64,000 bases of DNA from NCBI GenBank assembly GCA_040216735.1, contig JAVJOO010000005.1, positions 558,001-622,000 on the forward strand. The letters are read 5' to 3'. Under the pieces are notes generated by a model, which saw only the letters and a list, made by a program, of their open reading frames with translations, was not told the DNA's origin and made no database searches. Of the stretch, positions 7,251 to 16,054 are shown in pieces (positions within the stretch are counted from its first letter, which is position 1; every line of letters starts with the position of its first letter). The translations under genes and the position numbers were made by a program. Origin of the DNA: Alphaproteobacteria bacterium. GTDB taxonomy: Bacteria; Pseudomonadota; Alphaproteobacteria; SHVP01.

Positions 7251-9653
7251 CTAGCCGCGCGCCGCGAGTTCTGACAACGAAAAGAACTCTTCAGGGCTAA
7301 CGCGAATCGCCGCACCGGTCGGGCAGGCCCGGACGCAGGCCGACCCCCCAGGAACATTGAGGCACATGTCGCACTTAACCGCGACTTTGGGAGCACCGTC
7401 GTCCTTTTTATGCGCCTTGTTCCAGATTTTGTTTTCACCCGGCCCCGGTCCGATTCCGAACATCATCCACGAGAACAATCCGGGCTTCTTCGGTGCACCC
7501 GAGGAAAGTTGAATCACGCCATAGGGACAATTGCGTTCGCAATTGCCGCAACCGATGCAGCTATCGTCGATATAGACTTCGCCATCGACAGCCCGGTGTA
7601 TCGCATCGGGCGGACAATCGGCCATGCAGTGCGGGTGCTCGCAATGGCGACAGGAAGTCGGCACATGAATGCTCGCATAGGTTGGCCCCGCCTCGCGATT
7701 GAGACGCGAAACGCCGCCATGGGTTTCCGCGCAGGCCTTCTCGCAGTTGTCGCAGGCGACGCATAGTGTTTCGTCGATGAGCAAGATGTCGGTCGCCTCG
7801 CCAACGCCTTGCTCGACGAGGAACTGGATGATGTTCCCGGCGTCGGGGCGCGTTTGCATGCTCTCGCTCTCGATGAAACGCGTGAGCAGGCGCCGTTCGA
7901 CTTCGCCGCGCAACTCGGGCGACGCATCGATCATCTGGCGGAACTTGTCGCTCTCCATCCAGATGGTCTCGGTGTTGATCGCAGCGCGCACTGTCGCGTT
8001 CCGCCGGGCGCGCGTGAGAAAGGCCATTTCGCCGACATAGTGTCCGGCGGGCACGTAGGCGATGACGATGTCCTTGCCACCGATCCGCCGCGAGACGGTT
8101 ACCGAACCCTTCCGAATCAGGTAGACGCCCTCGTCCGGATCGCTTTCCTTGAACATCACTTGGCCCGACTTGAAGCTGCGCACCTCGGCGGTTTCGAGAA
8201 CCGGTTGGATCGCCTCGTCGGTCAGGTGCGGCGACAGGTACGTACGCAGTTGGCGCACCAGTGCCACTTCGTTCATCGACCGTTCGACCGCCTCGACCGA
8301 GTTGATCAGCTTGACCATCGAGCGGCGTGGCGATTCCAGCATCACCGAGGTTTCGGCGGCGAGGACCGTCGCGCTGCGACGGCGGCCCGCAATCAGCCCG
8401 ATCTCACCAAAAAAATCGCCCACACCGACAGTCACTTTGATGTTGGGGTCGTCCTCGTCGATGAGAATGTCGGCGCTCCCCTCGACGATCATGAAGAACG
8501 AATTGGTGTAGTCGTTGCGTTCGAACACGATCTCGCCGCGACTTGGGACATGGATCGTCGCATCGAGCAAGAACTCGCGAAGCTGCAACGGCGTTAAGGC
8601 ACGAAGCAGCGGTACGTTGTCGCGAATATGCGTGATCACGTCGTCTACCGAGCGGCCACCGGGGAGCGAGCGGAACTTCTCTTCAAGGAGCGGCTCATCG
8701 GCCGGTTTGATTTGGTTTCCGAGAATGAACTCGATGACTTCATAGCCTTGGTTCATCGCCTGTTTGATGAGCGGAAACCCCGCAAGTGCGCCGACGATGT
8801 AAAGACCCGGAACGTTCGATTCGTACTGAGGGCTGAGTTCGGGCAGCGACGACGGATCCTTGCTTGGGAACTCGATCCCACAGGATTCGACGAACTTACG
8901 CGGCGCCACCGCACCCAATCGGGCAATGATTCGGTCGCACTCGATTTCAGCTTCGCCGTCGGCAACGGTCAATACCAGCTTACCGGGCGTTACCTCCTTG
9001 GGATCGGCATTGTAGTAACAAACGATATCGCCGCTATCGATGGCCGATTCGATCAGGTTGCGGTTGCCGTCCTTGGCGCGCGCGAATTCATCGCGCCGAT
9101 TGACGATGTACACGTTGTTCTGTTTGGCGAGTGCAACCGCGTTCTCGATCGCGGCATCGCCTGCCCCGATGACGACAATGTTTTCCCCTTCGTATTCGTC
9201 GGGGTCGTCGAGTTGATACTGAACACCGTCCCAATCGCCGCCCGGGCACGCCAGTTTGCGCAGGTTGCCTTGTAGGCCGATCCCGAGCACTACATTGTCA
9301 GCCGTCAGCATTTCGCCGTTCTTCAAGGTCAGCGAGAAATTGCCCTTCTCGCCCGTAATCGCGGTGACCTCGGCGTTATGACGGACATTCACACCGAGCG
9401 ACGCGGTTTGCTCGTCCCATCTGCCCAAAATCGATTCGCGGGTCCCGGCATCGAACGCCATTGAGCTGCGCAGCGGCAGGATGTCCGGCGTCGCCATGAC
9501 ATGCTTGCCCTTTTGGTACTTGAAAATCGTGTCCGACAGGTGGTCGGTTCGCTCTAGAACGACGTGCGACACGTTTTGTTGGGCCGCACGGCCGCCGGCG
9601 CTCATGCCACAGGGTCCCGATCCGACGATCGCAACCTGATAGTGCTCTGCCAT
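7251..9653 (-). CDS. FAD-dependent oxidoreductase fused to two cNMP-binding domains and four [4Fe-4S] motifs
   Basis: 800 residues, no signal peptide, cytoplasmic. Residues 1-315 are a thioredoxin-reductase-like flavoprotein: FAD motif GSGPCG at 11-16 and NAD(P) motif GAGDAA at 163-168. The CxxC redox pair of true thioredoxin reductases is absent. Residues about 355-465 and 480-595 are two cyclic-nucleotide-binding domains with phosphate-binding cassettes at FGEIGLIAGRRRSATV and VGEMAFLTRARRNATV. Residues 625-785 carry 16 cysteines in four ferredoxin-type sets (C631/634/637/641, C668/671/676/680, C699/702/705/709, C761/764/773/777), as in DmsB/HycB-type electron-transfer subunits. Predicted role: NAD(P)H oxidation feeding the adjacent membrane cytochrome, gated by cAMP or cGMP. 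It is the first gene of the cluster. Confidence 0.85.
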   Translation of the reverse strand: MAEHYQVAIVGSGPCGMSAGGRAAQQNVSHVVLERTDHLSDTIFKYQKGKHVMATPDILPLRSSMAFDAGTRESILGRWDEQTASLGVNVRHNAEVTAITGEKGNFSLTLKNGEMLTADNVVLGIGLQGNLRKLACPGGDWDGVQYQLDDPDEYEGENIVVIGAGDAAIENAVALAKQNNVYIVNRRDEFARAKDGNRNLIESAIDSGDIVCYYNADPKEVTPGKLVLTVADGEAEIECDRIIARLGAVAPRKFVESCGIEFPSKDPSSLPELSPQYESNVPGLYIVGALAGFPLIKQAMNQGYEVIEFILGNQIKPADEPLLEEKFRSLPGGRSVDDVITHIRDNVPLLRALTPLQLREFLLDATIHVPSRGEIVFERNDYTNSFFMIVEGSADILIDEDDPNIKVTVGVGDFFGEIGLIAGRRRSATVLAAETSVMLESPRRSMVKLINSVEAVERSMNEVALVRQLRTYLSPHLTDEAIQPVLETAEVRSFKSGQVMFKESDPDEGVYLIRKGSVTVSRRIGGKDIVIAYVPAGHYVGEMAFLTRARRNATVRAAINTETIWMESDKFRQMIDASPELRGEVERRLLTRFIESESMQTRPDAGNIIQFLVEQGVGEATDILLIDETLCVACDNCEKACAETHGGVSRLNREAGPTYASIHVPTSCRHCEHPHCMADCPPDAIHRAVDGEVYIDDSCIGCGNCERNCPYGVIQLSSGAPKKPGLFSWMMFGIGPGPGENKIWNKAHKKDDGAPKVAVKCDMCLNVPGGSACVRACPTGAAIRVSPEEFFSLSELAARG

Positions 9654-9712
9654 TGGTACGGTAGCCCTTCAGCCGCGGAAAACCGCGACCCCCGTTTGCT
9701 TAGTGGAGCATA

Positions 9713-9741
9713 ACCGTATTTTTGAAGGGGTCTAAAGACAA
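9713..9741 (-). promoter_or_regulatory. Possible promoter of the electron-transfer cluster
   Basis: On the minus strand a TTGTCT hexamer (9736-9741) lies 17 bases from TACGGT (9713-9718), about 60 bases ahead of the oxidoreductase start. The fit to sigma-70 consensus is only moderate. It is the best candidate in the gap between the caspase gene and this cluster. Confidence 0.35.
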
Positions 9742-9774
9742 GGCCCTGAGGGGAAAGAAAAACCTTGATTTTCT

Positions 9775-9788
9775 GAGCCTTTAGGCTC
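9775..9788 (-). terminator. Possible terminator after the caspase operon
   Basis: A perfect 6-bp stem with a 2-base loop (GAGCCT-TT-AGGCTC on plus) lies about 55 bases past the stop of the last caspase gene. In the minus direction a T-rich stretch follows about a dozen bases later. The stem is short and the T tract distant, so this is a weak call. Confidence 0.35.
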
Positions 9789-9843
9789 TCACCGCAACCC
9801 TACCGCCTGGGGTTGGCCGCGGGCCGGCGAAGGCCAGTACCGC

Positions 9844-12078
9844 TCACTCCATTCGCGAAACCACTGTCGCACGGCCACCGGCAATGGTCGCGGTTTGTTC
9901 TCGGTTGAATCGTTTGCGCGCTTGGAAGGTCATTTCGTCGTCGAGATAGGTCTTTACCTCCCCGAGCGTTACCTGTCCGTTGCCATCGCCCCAGGTCTTT
10001 GTGTCCGCTAGCCCCTGGAGCGCCATCAAGAGATGGCGTGTGAACAGGCCATGCCCGGCGTCTTCGTCCCAACTCGCGACTTGATCGCCCGACGCTGCGG
10101 TGACCATGACGATCCCCGCTTGGCTCCCCTCCGGCAGCGCCGGCGACAATCCAATCCCCGAGGTCGCCCGCAGGAGCGATCCACCCGCGGAGTTACCCGA
10201 AAAGCATGCATCGAGAAAAATCTGCACCGACCGCGCCGGCAGGCGCGACAGATTGTGGTGTAGCGTATCGAGCGAGTAGCCGGTCAGTTCTGCAAGGTTG
10301 GGATCGCCGTCCACCGGCAGAAGATATCCTCGGCGATCCTCCAAGCCTGGGACGCCGTGCCCAGAATAGAACACCGTCACATCCGACCGTCCGTCGCGTA
10401 TCCAGTTGGCGAGTTGCGCCCGCCTGCTGCGCTCGGTGCCAAAGACCCGATTGAAGTCGGCTAGGGTCGCGTCGCGCAAGTCGATGACATTGCCATCGCG
10501 GTAACCAAGGACGTCGATCACATGACGGCGAACCGCGTCGGCGTCGTTGTGCGCGTAGGTCACATCCGGGATATCGCCGCCGTAGCGGCGGTTGCCGATA
10601 ATGACCGCAACGGCGTGGCGATTTTCCGGAACATCCGCCGATCGCTGGGGCGTCAACGGAGCAAGCGCCGCCAATGCTTCCGGGCTTCCTTCCTCGGCAA
10701 TTAGCGGGGCAAAAACGTAACCAAGGGGCGCGCCGTCGCGCGCAATGAAGAACCAATCCGCGCCGCGTACGCGGCCAAGGGCGACCACAACGGTCCCTTG
10801 GGTCACGGTGGCAACGCGCTGCGCGCGCACGTCAGGCCCTTCGCGTACGTTGGCGTTGCCGATCGCGACAAAACGCCGATCGATCGGCTCGAGATCGGGC
10901 GCCACGACAGCCGATTCCGACCGCGGCGCCCCGGCAACCTGGGGGCTGTTGGCCACGGCGGTGCCTAGGGCGGCAACGAGGGCCGTCATCGCTGCATTTG
11001 CCTGCGCATCGACGAAGCCGCTGCGCCCGCTGGGCAAACGGACGAGAAACCACCCTGCGCGACTCGTTTCCGCGACCACATCCAGTTCGAGGTCGTCAAG
11101 GCAGCCTCGGCCTGAGATCAACGGCCGAGCCGAGGGATCGGGCAAAACCCGCACGACATAATCGTCGGGGCCGAATATGCACGGACCGGTGCGCGGCGTG
11201 GGGTTGCGCGACTCGGGCGCGCGGGGCGCTTGCGCGACCGTCGCAGGCACGGTCAAAGGTTCTTGCGCCGCCAAGCGGGTGGGCGGCAACGCCAGCGTAG
11301 GCGCCACGGCAAGGGCCGCGCCGACATAGGCGCGTAGCGAGGGGTTGGTAACCTCAACAAAGCCGACGCGCCCGTCGTCGAGACGAACTTCTACCCAGTC
11401 CTCCACCGCGTCGCGTAAGACGGTGAAGCCGGGCTGATCGAGGCACCCGCCCCCGGAGCGGAGCCGTTCGCTGCTATCGCTGGTAGCGGCGCGCACAGTG
11501 AAAGTGCCCACAAAGGTATCGCACCCTACCTCCCGCATTGGCTCCGCAGACACCATTGTTTGCGGGCTGGACGGAACGCTCCGCGCCGCCGACGCCGTTC
11601 GTCCCGCCGGTGCGGCATTGGCCTTTTCAATTTCGGCAAACCGCGCAGGCTCGATGAAACGCAGCCGTCCAATATCGCGGCGTTTTGCACCCCGCATGAA
11701 GGACCTCGTGATGAGCGAGGCGCTGGCCTCCCACAAAGGTCCGGTGATATCCACCTCGATCTTTTTGTCGTCGGCGCCGTGCATGACAAAAGCGGTGCCC
11801 AAGAAATCTCCCCTTGGGTCGATACGCCCGGTGACCGCGCCTTTGTAGGCTGCGCCCTCCCAAAAGAGCGTGAGGTTGCCCATAACATTGCCGCCGGCAA
11901 TGCGGATCTCACCGTCCCATCCGCCGATGCAGTGTCTTGCCGAGGGAATACAGCGATACGTGCCGCTCCATTGGCTGACGTTTTGGGCGCGTGCCTCGGG
12001 TGTGGCAACCATTGAGAGCCAAAGAAAACCTGCAAATAGGATCGCAACGCACTGCAGCGGTGTCTTGCGCCAAATCAT
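9844..12078 (-). CDS. Secreted caspase-family (C14) protease with SH3-like repeats
   Basis: 744 residues with a signal peptide (to about residue 32). Three SH3-like regions follow (about 185-255, 295-360 and 402-460; the last has the usual NANVREGPDVRAQRV). The caspase/metacaspase domain is about 485-690, with catalytic H574 in YSGHG and C625 in DACFSG. An EF-hand-like stretch (GDGNGQVTLGEV) lies near 697-709. Bacterial SH3-like modules often bind cell wall, so a periplasmic or wall-linked cysteine protease is likely. It is the last gene of the minus-strand set, five bases after the trypsin-like gene. Its caspase domain is nearly the same as that encoded at 25482-27710, indicating duplication with different N-terminal modules. 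Confidence 0.88.
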   Translation of the reverse strand: MIWRKTPLQCVAILFAGFLWLSMVATPEARAQNVSQWSGTYRCIPSARHCIGGWDGEIRIAGGNVMGNLTLFWEGAAYKGAVTGRIDPRGDFLGTAFVMHGADDKKIEVDITGPLWEASASLITRSFMRGAKRRDIGRLRFIEPARFAEIEKANAAPAGRTASAARSVPSSPQTMVSAEPMREVGCDTFVGTFTVRAATSDSSERLRSGGGCLDQPGFTVLRDAVEDWVEVRLDDGRVGFVEVTNPSLRAYVGAALAVAPTLALPPTRLAAQEPLTVPATVAQAPRAPESRNPTPRTGPCIFGPDDYVVRVLPDPSARPLISGRGCLDDLELDVVAETSRAGWFLVRLPSGRSGFVDAQANAAMTALVAALGTAVANSPQVAGAPRSESAVVAPDLEPIDRRFVAIGNANVREGPDVRAQRVATVTQGTVVVALGRVRGADWFFIARDGAPLGYVFAPLIAEEGSPEALAALAPLTPQRSADVPENRHAVAVIIGNRRYGGDIPDVTYAHNDADAVRRHVIDVLGYRDGNVIDLRDATLADFNRVFGTERSRRAQLANWIRDGRSDVTVFYSGHGVPGLEDRRGYLLPVDGDPNLAELTGYSLDTLHHNLSRLPARSVQIFLDACFSGNSAGGSLLRATSGIGLSPALPEGSQAGIVMVTAASGDQVASWDEDAGHGLFTRHLLMALQGLADTKTWGDGNGQVTLGEVKTYLDDEMTFQARKRFNREQTATIAGGRATVVSRME

Positions 12079-12083
12079 CGGCG

Positions 12084-12905
12084 CTAGGCGTGGCAGAGGA
12101 TTTTCACGGTGAAGCCGTTCGCCCGGCGGGCAATGTCAGGGACCGTCGCTGTCGCACCGTTGCCTACGCGGCTGTAGGCGACGCCGAGCGAATCCAATAG
12201 TTGTGTGACGACCGCACCGTGAATCGCAAAGTTGGTGTTTTGTTGCCCGTCGATGGCGAGCCGCGCGTTGTTAACGCCGACTACCCGCGCCTGCCCGTCA
12301 AGCAGCGGACCGCCGCTATTGCCCGGATTGATGGGCGCGGTGTGTTGCAGGTTGTTGACGTTGTTGGCGACGCCTGAGAGCGCCGAAACGATCCCCGTCG
12401 ATACCTTCGGTTCGTCCGATAGGAGATCGCCGAAGGGGAACCCGTAAGCGACGACGGACTCTCCGGGCGTCGGGCGCTCGACCGCGAAGACGGCAAAACC
12501 GGACTCGGCCGACTGTTGTTGTTGCGGCACCGAACCGCGCCGCGCGGTGGCTTCGACCACGTTGCGCCAGCCGCCCCGCGCGGGCGGCGGCGGTGGCGCG
12601 GCGGTCGGCTGTTGGACTCGTGGCGGTCGTCCGCCGTCGGCGAGTTCAACAAAGCGAAGGACCGCGAGGTCCTGTCGCGGCGCTTCGCCGACAACCTGAG
12701 CCGCGCCGTCGAACCCGAGACCGACAATTTGGAGCCCCCCGCATCGACGCACGTCGCCTGCGTCGTCGCGGTAGAGGATCACATGTTGATTAGTGACGAT
12801 ATCGCCGTCGGCGTTGACGATGAAGCCGGTGCCGGAACTCACGATGTCAGCCTGCGCGGTTGTCGCGGTCGCGATCAGGAACGCAGCAAACAGTGATGTC
12901 CTCAT
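12084..12905 (-). CDS. Secreted trypsin-like serine protease (S1C/HtrA-type, no PDZ)
   Basis: 273 residues, signal peptide to about residue 19 (AQA-D). The catalytic triad is visible: H41 in VTNQHVI, D79 in RQDLAVLR and S197 in NPGNSGGPLL. A proline-rich insert (residues 94-112) and a Gln run (about 128-131) lie between Asp and Ser. No PDZ domain follows; the C-terminal tail of about 40 residues is short. It should act in the periplasm. With caspases at both ends of the operon it may be part of a proteolytic cascade, which is inference. It is followed five bases later by the SH3-caspase gene. Confidence 0.85.
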   Translation of the reverse strand: MRTSLFAAFLIATATTAQADIVSSGTGFIVNADGDIVTNQHVILYRDDAGDVRRCGGLQIVGLGFDGAAQVVGEAPRQDLAVLRFVELADGGRPPRVQQPTAAPPPPPARGGWRNVVEATARRGSVPQQQQSAESGFAVFAVERPTPGESVVAYGFPFGDLLSDEPKVSTGIVSALSGVANNVNNLQHTAPINPGNSGGPLLDGQARVVGVNNARLAIDGQQNTNFAIHGAVVTQLLDSLGVAYSRVGNGATATVPDIARRANGFTVKILCHA

Positions 12906-12940
12906 GGTGCCCCCTAGGATCTCCCCCGCAGCGACACCGA

Positions 12941-13611
12941 TTATGGCAGGATTCGAAGGACGCGGGGACCTGGAACGAGATCGCCCGGTTCGGCAACCGG
13001 TAAACCGGCGAAAATCCGCCGAACCGCGTCCTGGGCGAGCGAGGGCAGCACATCGGGATCATAGGCGAGGGCCGCCGCCCGGTGATCTGCGATGGGGGCC
13101 GCGATCACCCCGAGCGGGAACTCGCCGTCGCTGCGGACCGCGATATGGTGAGCCCGCCACAGCAGGGTGTCACTCTCCCACACGCCAATGGAGCGCCAAG
13201 GCGTCGGTGCGCCCACACCAGCGCAAAAACATTCGTGTCCACGGTTACCGACCAGCGCAGCACACCCGTGCATTTAGTGTCGTCGGCAAGACGGCGTGAA
13301 TTGCTCGAGCGAGCCGCCCTTTCCGCGCCGTCGAATAACACGCGATCAAAGTGCTGAGGTGCGTGTTGCCCGATCGCCTTCGCGACGACCCTCTGGACCC
13401 GATCGTCTTCATTCTCCGCTGCGGTAATCGCAACGCAACCCGGATGCTTTGCCCCAAGTGCCGGAGAGATCTCGCGCTGAACGAAACGTACACCGACAGG
13501 CACTGGGTGCCCGTCGCCGTAATCGCGAAAGACAACGGGCGCACAGCCGATTGCGAACCATGCACCCATGAGGCACATCGCCCCCACCCGCTTCCCCTTC
13601 AGTGGAGGCAT
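12941..13611 (-). pseudogene. Lipoprotein gene with a probable frameshift
   Basis: From the ATG at 13611 the frame encodes an N-terminal signal with a lipobox-like AIGC (MGAWFAIGCAPVV). It continues with good coding sequence to about TNVFALVWAHRR (near 13200), after which it turns into low-complexity Cys/Arg-rich sequence. A second frame continues from about the same place with plausible protein (SIGVWESDTLLWRAHHIAV) and stops at 12941, 35 bases before the protease gene. One missing base in about 13190-13240 would join them into a protein of roughly 220 residues. A TTTTT run lies in this interval. It may be a sequencing error or a true mutation. Function unknown. The start overlaps the upstream stop by 13 bases. 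Confidence 0.6.
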
Positions 13612-14636
13612 GCGCTGTTCAACGGGTTCAGGTCGATCTCGGTTACGACCCGGGCGCCGTCCACACGGAGATCGACAATAGACAACGCGTTTCCCCGTTG
13701 GCGGTAGCGTCCGGTAATCGTTTGGATGGCAATGTGGCCGGCGGTGCGTTGCAGCGACGCAAACGCCTCGAGCAGCGCGGCATCGAGGCGCCGCGGAAAA
13801 ACCCGTACGGAGGCGCCTCCATTCCTTGCCAAACGGCTCGCCATCGCGGCCGGTAATCCGTCGCCCGGCAAGCGCGCGAGGCGACTGTAGCGGTCGTCGT
13901 CCGTTGCGGTGTCGAGCCCGGCCCGGTCGACTATGAGGCGGCCGTCGAGCAATACACGGGCGTCGCGCATCCCGTAGCACCGGCGCAGCACCCGCTCCAA
14001 CGCGGCACGGTCGGCCGCTGCCTGCGGCCACTCGATCTCGATCGCTGGGCCGTCGCCATGTTCGGCAAGACGGAGCATCGCCGCCGCCGAGGGGCCGATC
14101 CTGTCGCGCGGATTGAGCAGTGCAACGGTTGAACCGGCGGGGCCGGGCACTTCGGCTCGCGCCTCAAACGCCGGGGTCGGCGCGCCCCCCCGGTGGGCCG
14201 CACGTATGGTTATGGCGAGCGACCCAGGTGCCGCGGGAGGCACTGGGGAACGCGGTGGCGGCGCAAGCCCGGACGCAAGTCGCTGGTTCCGCTCAGTCGC
14301 CGGCAGAGATTTCGTCTCTGACGGCGTTGTCTGGCCGACGCTAGGCCCGTGCGGCAGGAGCGTCGCCACCCCGGCGGCCTGCGCCAAGGCCCCTACTGGG
14401 CGGGCAACAACAGAGATCGGGGCGGGCGGCGTCGGCGACCGCACGCCGCCGTCGCGCAACGAAATCGCCGGGGGCGGTGGCAACGTCACGCCAGGGACGG
14501 ATGCTTCCGGTCGCGCCATGGAGTCCTGCTGGACCGGCGCAATGGTATTGCGCGACGACGGCTGCACCGCATGGATCAGGGGGAGAAAGATCAGCGCCGC
14601 TACGCCCAGTCCGCGGGCAACACGAGGCCGGTCCAC
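13599..14636 (-). CDS. Membrane-anchored proline-rich protein, function unknown
   Basis: 345 residues, GTG start sharing one base with the upstream stop. A single N-terminal hydrophobic segment (about residues 8-24) is followed by a Pro/Ala-rich region to about residue 150. A folded C-terminal domain (about 180-340) ends in NPLNSACLH. The topology (short cytoplasmic start, TM, proline-rich spacer, periplasmic domain) resembles TonB or TolA, but I see no diagnostic TonB C-terminal motif. Lying next to a MotA/ExbB-like gene, it could be a force-transmitting arm. That is only inference. Confidence 0.6.
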   Translation of the reverse strand: MDRPRVARGLGVAALIFLPLIHAVQPSSRNTIAPVQQDSMARPEASVPGVTLPPPPAISLRDGGVRSPTPPAPISVVARPVGALAQAAGVATLLPHGPSVGQTTPSETKSLPATERNQRLASGLAPPPRSPVPPAAPGSLAITIRAAHRGGAPTPAFEARAEVPGPAGSTVALLNPRDRIGPSAAAMLRLAEHGDGPAIEIEWPQAAADRAALERVLRRCYGMRDARVLLDGRLIVDRAGLDTATDDDRYSRLARLPGDGLPAAMASRLARNGGASVRVFPRRLDAALLEAFASLQRTAGHIAIQTITGRYRQRGNALSIVDLRVDGARVVTEIDLNPLNSACLH

Positions 14637-15154
14637 TACCTAAGGCGCGCACGGCCGGCAGCGATTTCCAAATCCGCCGCGAGGCGACGCAAGGCACGGG
14701 CATCGAGGATGGTGTCGGGCGGCGCAGAGGACAGCAGGTCGATAGCGAGTGATTCCGGTGCGGTCCGGGGAGCGCTGATTGGCTCCAGGTCTAGGGTAAC
14801 CGATGATACATCCGCCGCGGTCGGAACGGGGCCTAAGTCGCCAGCGATATTTGGCAGCTCCGGCGGAAGGACGGAGTTCGTATCGGGCGCGAGCATACCT
14901 GTCGCTGGGACAACATCGGAATCCCCTTGAACGTTCAGATTGAGCGGAGGATCGGATGACCCCCCTTGCGCACGGTCGGCACTCTTCGCTCGGGGTCCGG
15001 TCGCAGTCGATCCAGGTGTGGACGGCAATTCGTTAGACCGTCGCGGCGACGAGTCCGGCCAAGCGGCGTGGAGATTGAAACCGGATAACCGATCCGCAAA
15101 CAAGAGGTAGCCCAGAGCGGCGACCACGCTCGCCGTAAACGCCAGAGACTTCAC
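14636..15154 (-). CDS. Membrane-anchored protein, function unknown
   Basis: 172 residues, GTG start in a 4-base overlap with the channel-like gene. An N-terminal TM segment (about residues 5-20) is followed by a Ser/Pro-rich spacer (about 33-75) and a C-terminal part of Leu/Ala-rich helical character (ending RAGRARLR). It has the same overall plan as the following gene product: anchor plus flexible spacer. No family recognised. Coupling to both neighbours suggests a shared complex. Confidence 0.55.
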   Translation of the reverse strand: MKSLAFTASVVAALGYLLFADRLSGFNLHAAWPDSSPRRSNELPSTPGSTATGPRAKSADRAQGGSSDPPLNLNVQGDSDVVPATGMLAPDTNSVLPPELPNIAGDLGPVPTAADVSSVTLDLEPISAPRTAPESLAIDLLSSAPPDTILDARALRRLAADLEIAAGRARLR

Positions 15155-15648
15155 GGCGTACTTCCCGTGCCGATTCGCATTGTCATCGAAACGCCAAGCA
15201 GCGCACGTAGCGCGGCGGCGACCGGCAGACCGACGATCGTCGTCAAGAAGGCACGCCCGAACGCCTCGCCAAGCTCGGCGATGATCGGTTGGACGGTCTC
15301 GGGGCTAAGGGTTCGGCCATGCAACGTGGTGATACCCGCGCTGATACCGACAAGGGTGAACGTTAGTGCCAACGTGACCAAACCGTTTGCGGCGGCCGAC
15401 CCGACCTCGAACCAGAGCCGTGCGTCGGGTCCGGTCCGAACGCGGTACCATGCCACGAGGGCGGTGCCGACAAGACCGATCGCCCCGGCGGCGAACAAAG
15501 GGCCGAGACCGTCGGTCACCGCCGCAAGGGCATTCCGCGGCGATGTCCCGGCGACTAAGTGTACCGCGGCGAGCGAAATCAAGACCGCCCCAAGGCACCA
15601 GCCCGCAACGCCGACGCCGTCCCGCACGAGCGCTAAACGCGTACTCAC
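15151..15648 (-). CDS. MotA/TolQ/ExbB-like proton-channel subunit (putative)
   Basis: Starting at the GTG at 15648 (GTGA overlap with the upstream stop) gives 165 residues with four hydrophobic segments. An ATG at 15708 would add 20 residues but overlap the previous gene by 64 bases. The last two helices and the loop between them (LALTFTLVGISAGI, then about 25 residues, then FGRAFLTTIVGLPVAAALR) match the pattern of the pore-forming helices of ExbB/TolQ/MotA/ZorA. The large cytoplasmic domain of MotA is missing, so it is a minimal version. Predicted function: ion flow through the inner membrane driving envelope partners. Family assignment comes from pattern only. Confidence 0.55.
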   Translation of the reverse strand: MSTRLALVRDGVGVAGWCLGAVLISLAAVHLVAGTSPRNALAAVTDGLGPLFAAGAIGLVGTALVAWYRVRTGPDARLWFEVGSAAANGLVTLALTFTLVGISAGITTLHGRTLSPETVQPIIAELGEAFGRAFLTTIVGLPVAAALRALLGVSMTMRIGTGSTP

Positions 15649-16052
15649 CGCCGCCCTATCCGTGCCGCCATCAGAGTCTCGGTCGTTAGGCCCACCTGGG
15701 CGAGCCATGTGTCGATCGCTGCCTGGCGCTGTTCGATCCCCGCGTGGGTCAGGAAGGTGAGGTCAAAATTCGCGAACGCACGCCGCACTGTCGGTGTGTT
15801 GCGCCCAATCAGCGAATCGTCGCGGAGGACCAGTTGTTCAAGGGTCAGCAAGCGCCGCTGCGATAGCGTCAGCGCTTCGGCGCGCGCCTCGGCATCGAGG
15901 CCTGGGTCGAACCACGTCCGGATCATCGACGCGCGTTCGCGCTCCAGATTCTCCAACGGACCGGCTACCCCCGGTCGCGTCTCGGCAACCCAAAAAATCA
16001 AGCCAATCGTCAACACGGCGGCTACGCGAGCCGTACGAATCCTACCTATCAT
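15645..16052 (-). CDS. Small exported protein, function unknown
   Basis: 135 residues from the ATG at 16052, two bases after the upstream stop. An N-terminal signal or anchor (AAVLTIGLIFWVAETRPGVA) precedes a mostly helical, charged body (for example LENLERERASMIRTWF, LSQRRLLTLEQLVLRDD). The same frame is open much further upstream, but that part lies antisense-frame over the neighbouring gene and is not used. No family recognised. It precedes the channel-like gene and probably acts in the periplasm beside it. Confidence 0.6.
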   Translation of the reverse strand: MIGRIRTARVAAVLTIGLIFWVAETRPGVAGPLENLERERASMIRTWFDPGLDAEARAEALTLSQRRLLTLEQLVLRDDSLIGRNTPTVRRAFANFDLTFLTHAGIEQRQAAIDTWLAQVGLTTETLMAARIGRR

Positions 16053-16054
16053 GA

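Noticed and set aside
13105-14031. 308-codon minus-strand open frame
   Set aside because: Only its second part (from 13611) looks like protein; the first part is a shadow of the 13599-14636 gene. The real gene seems to continue in another frame to 12941.
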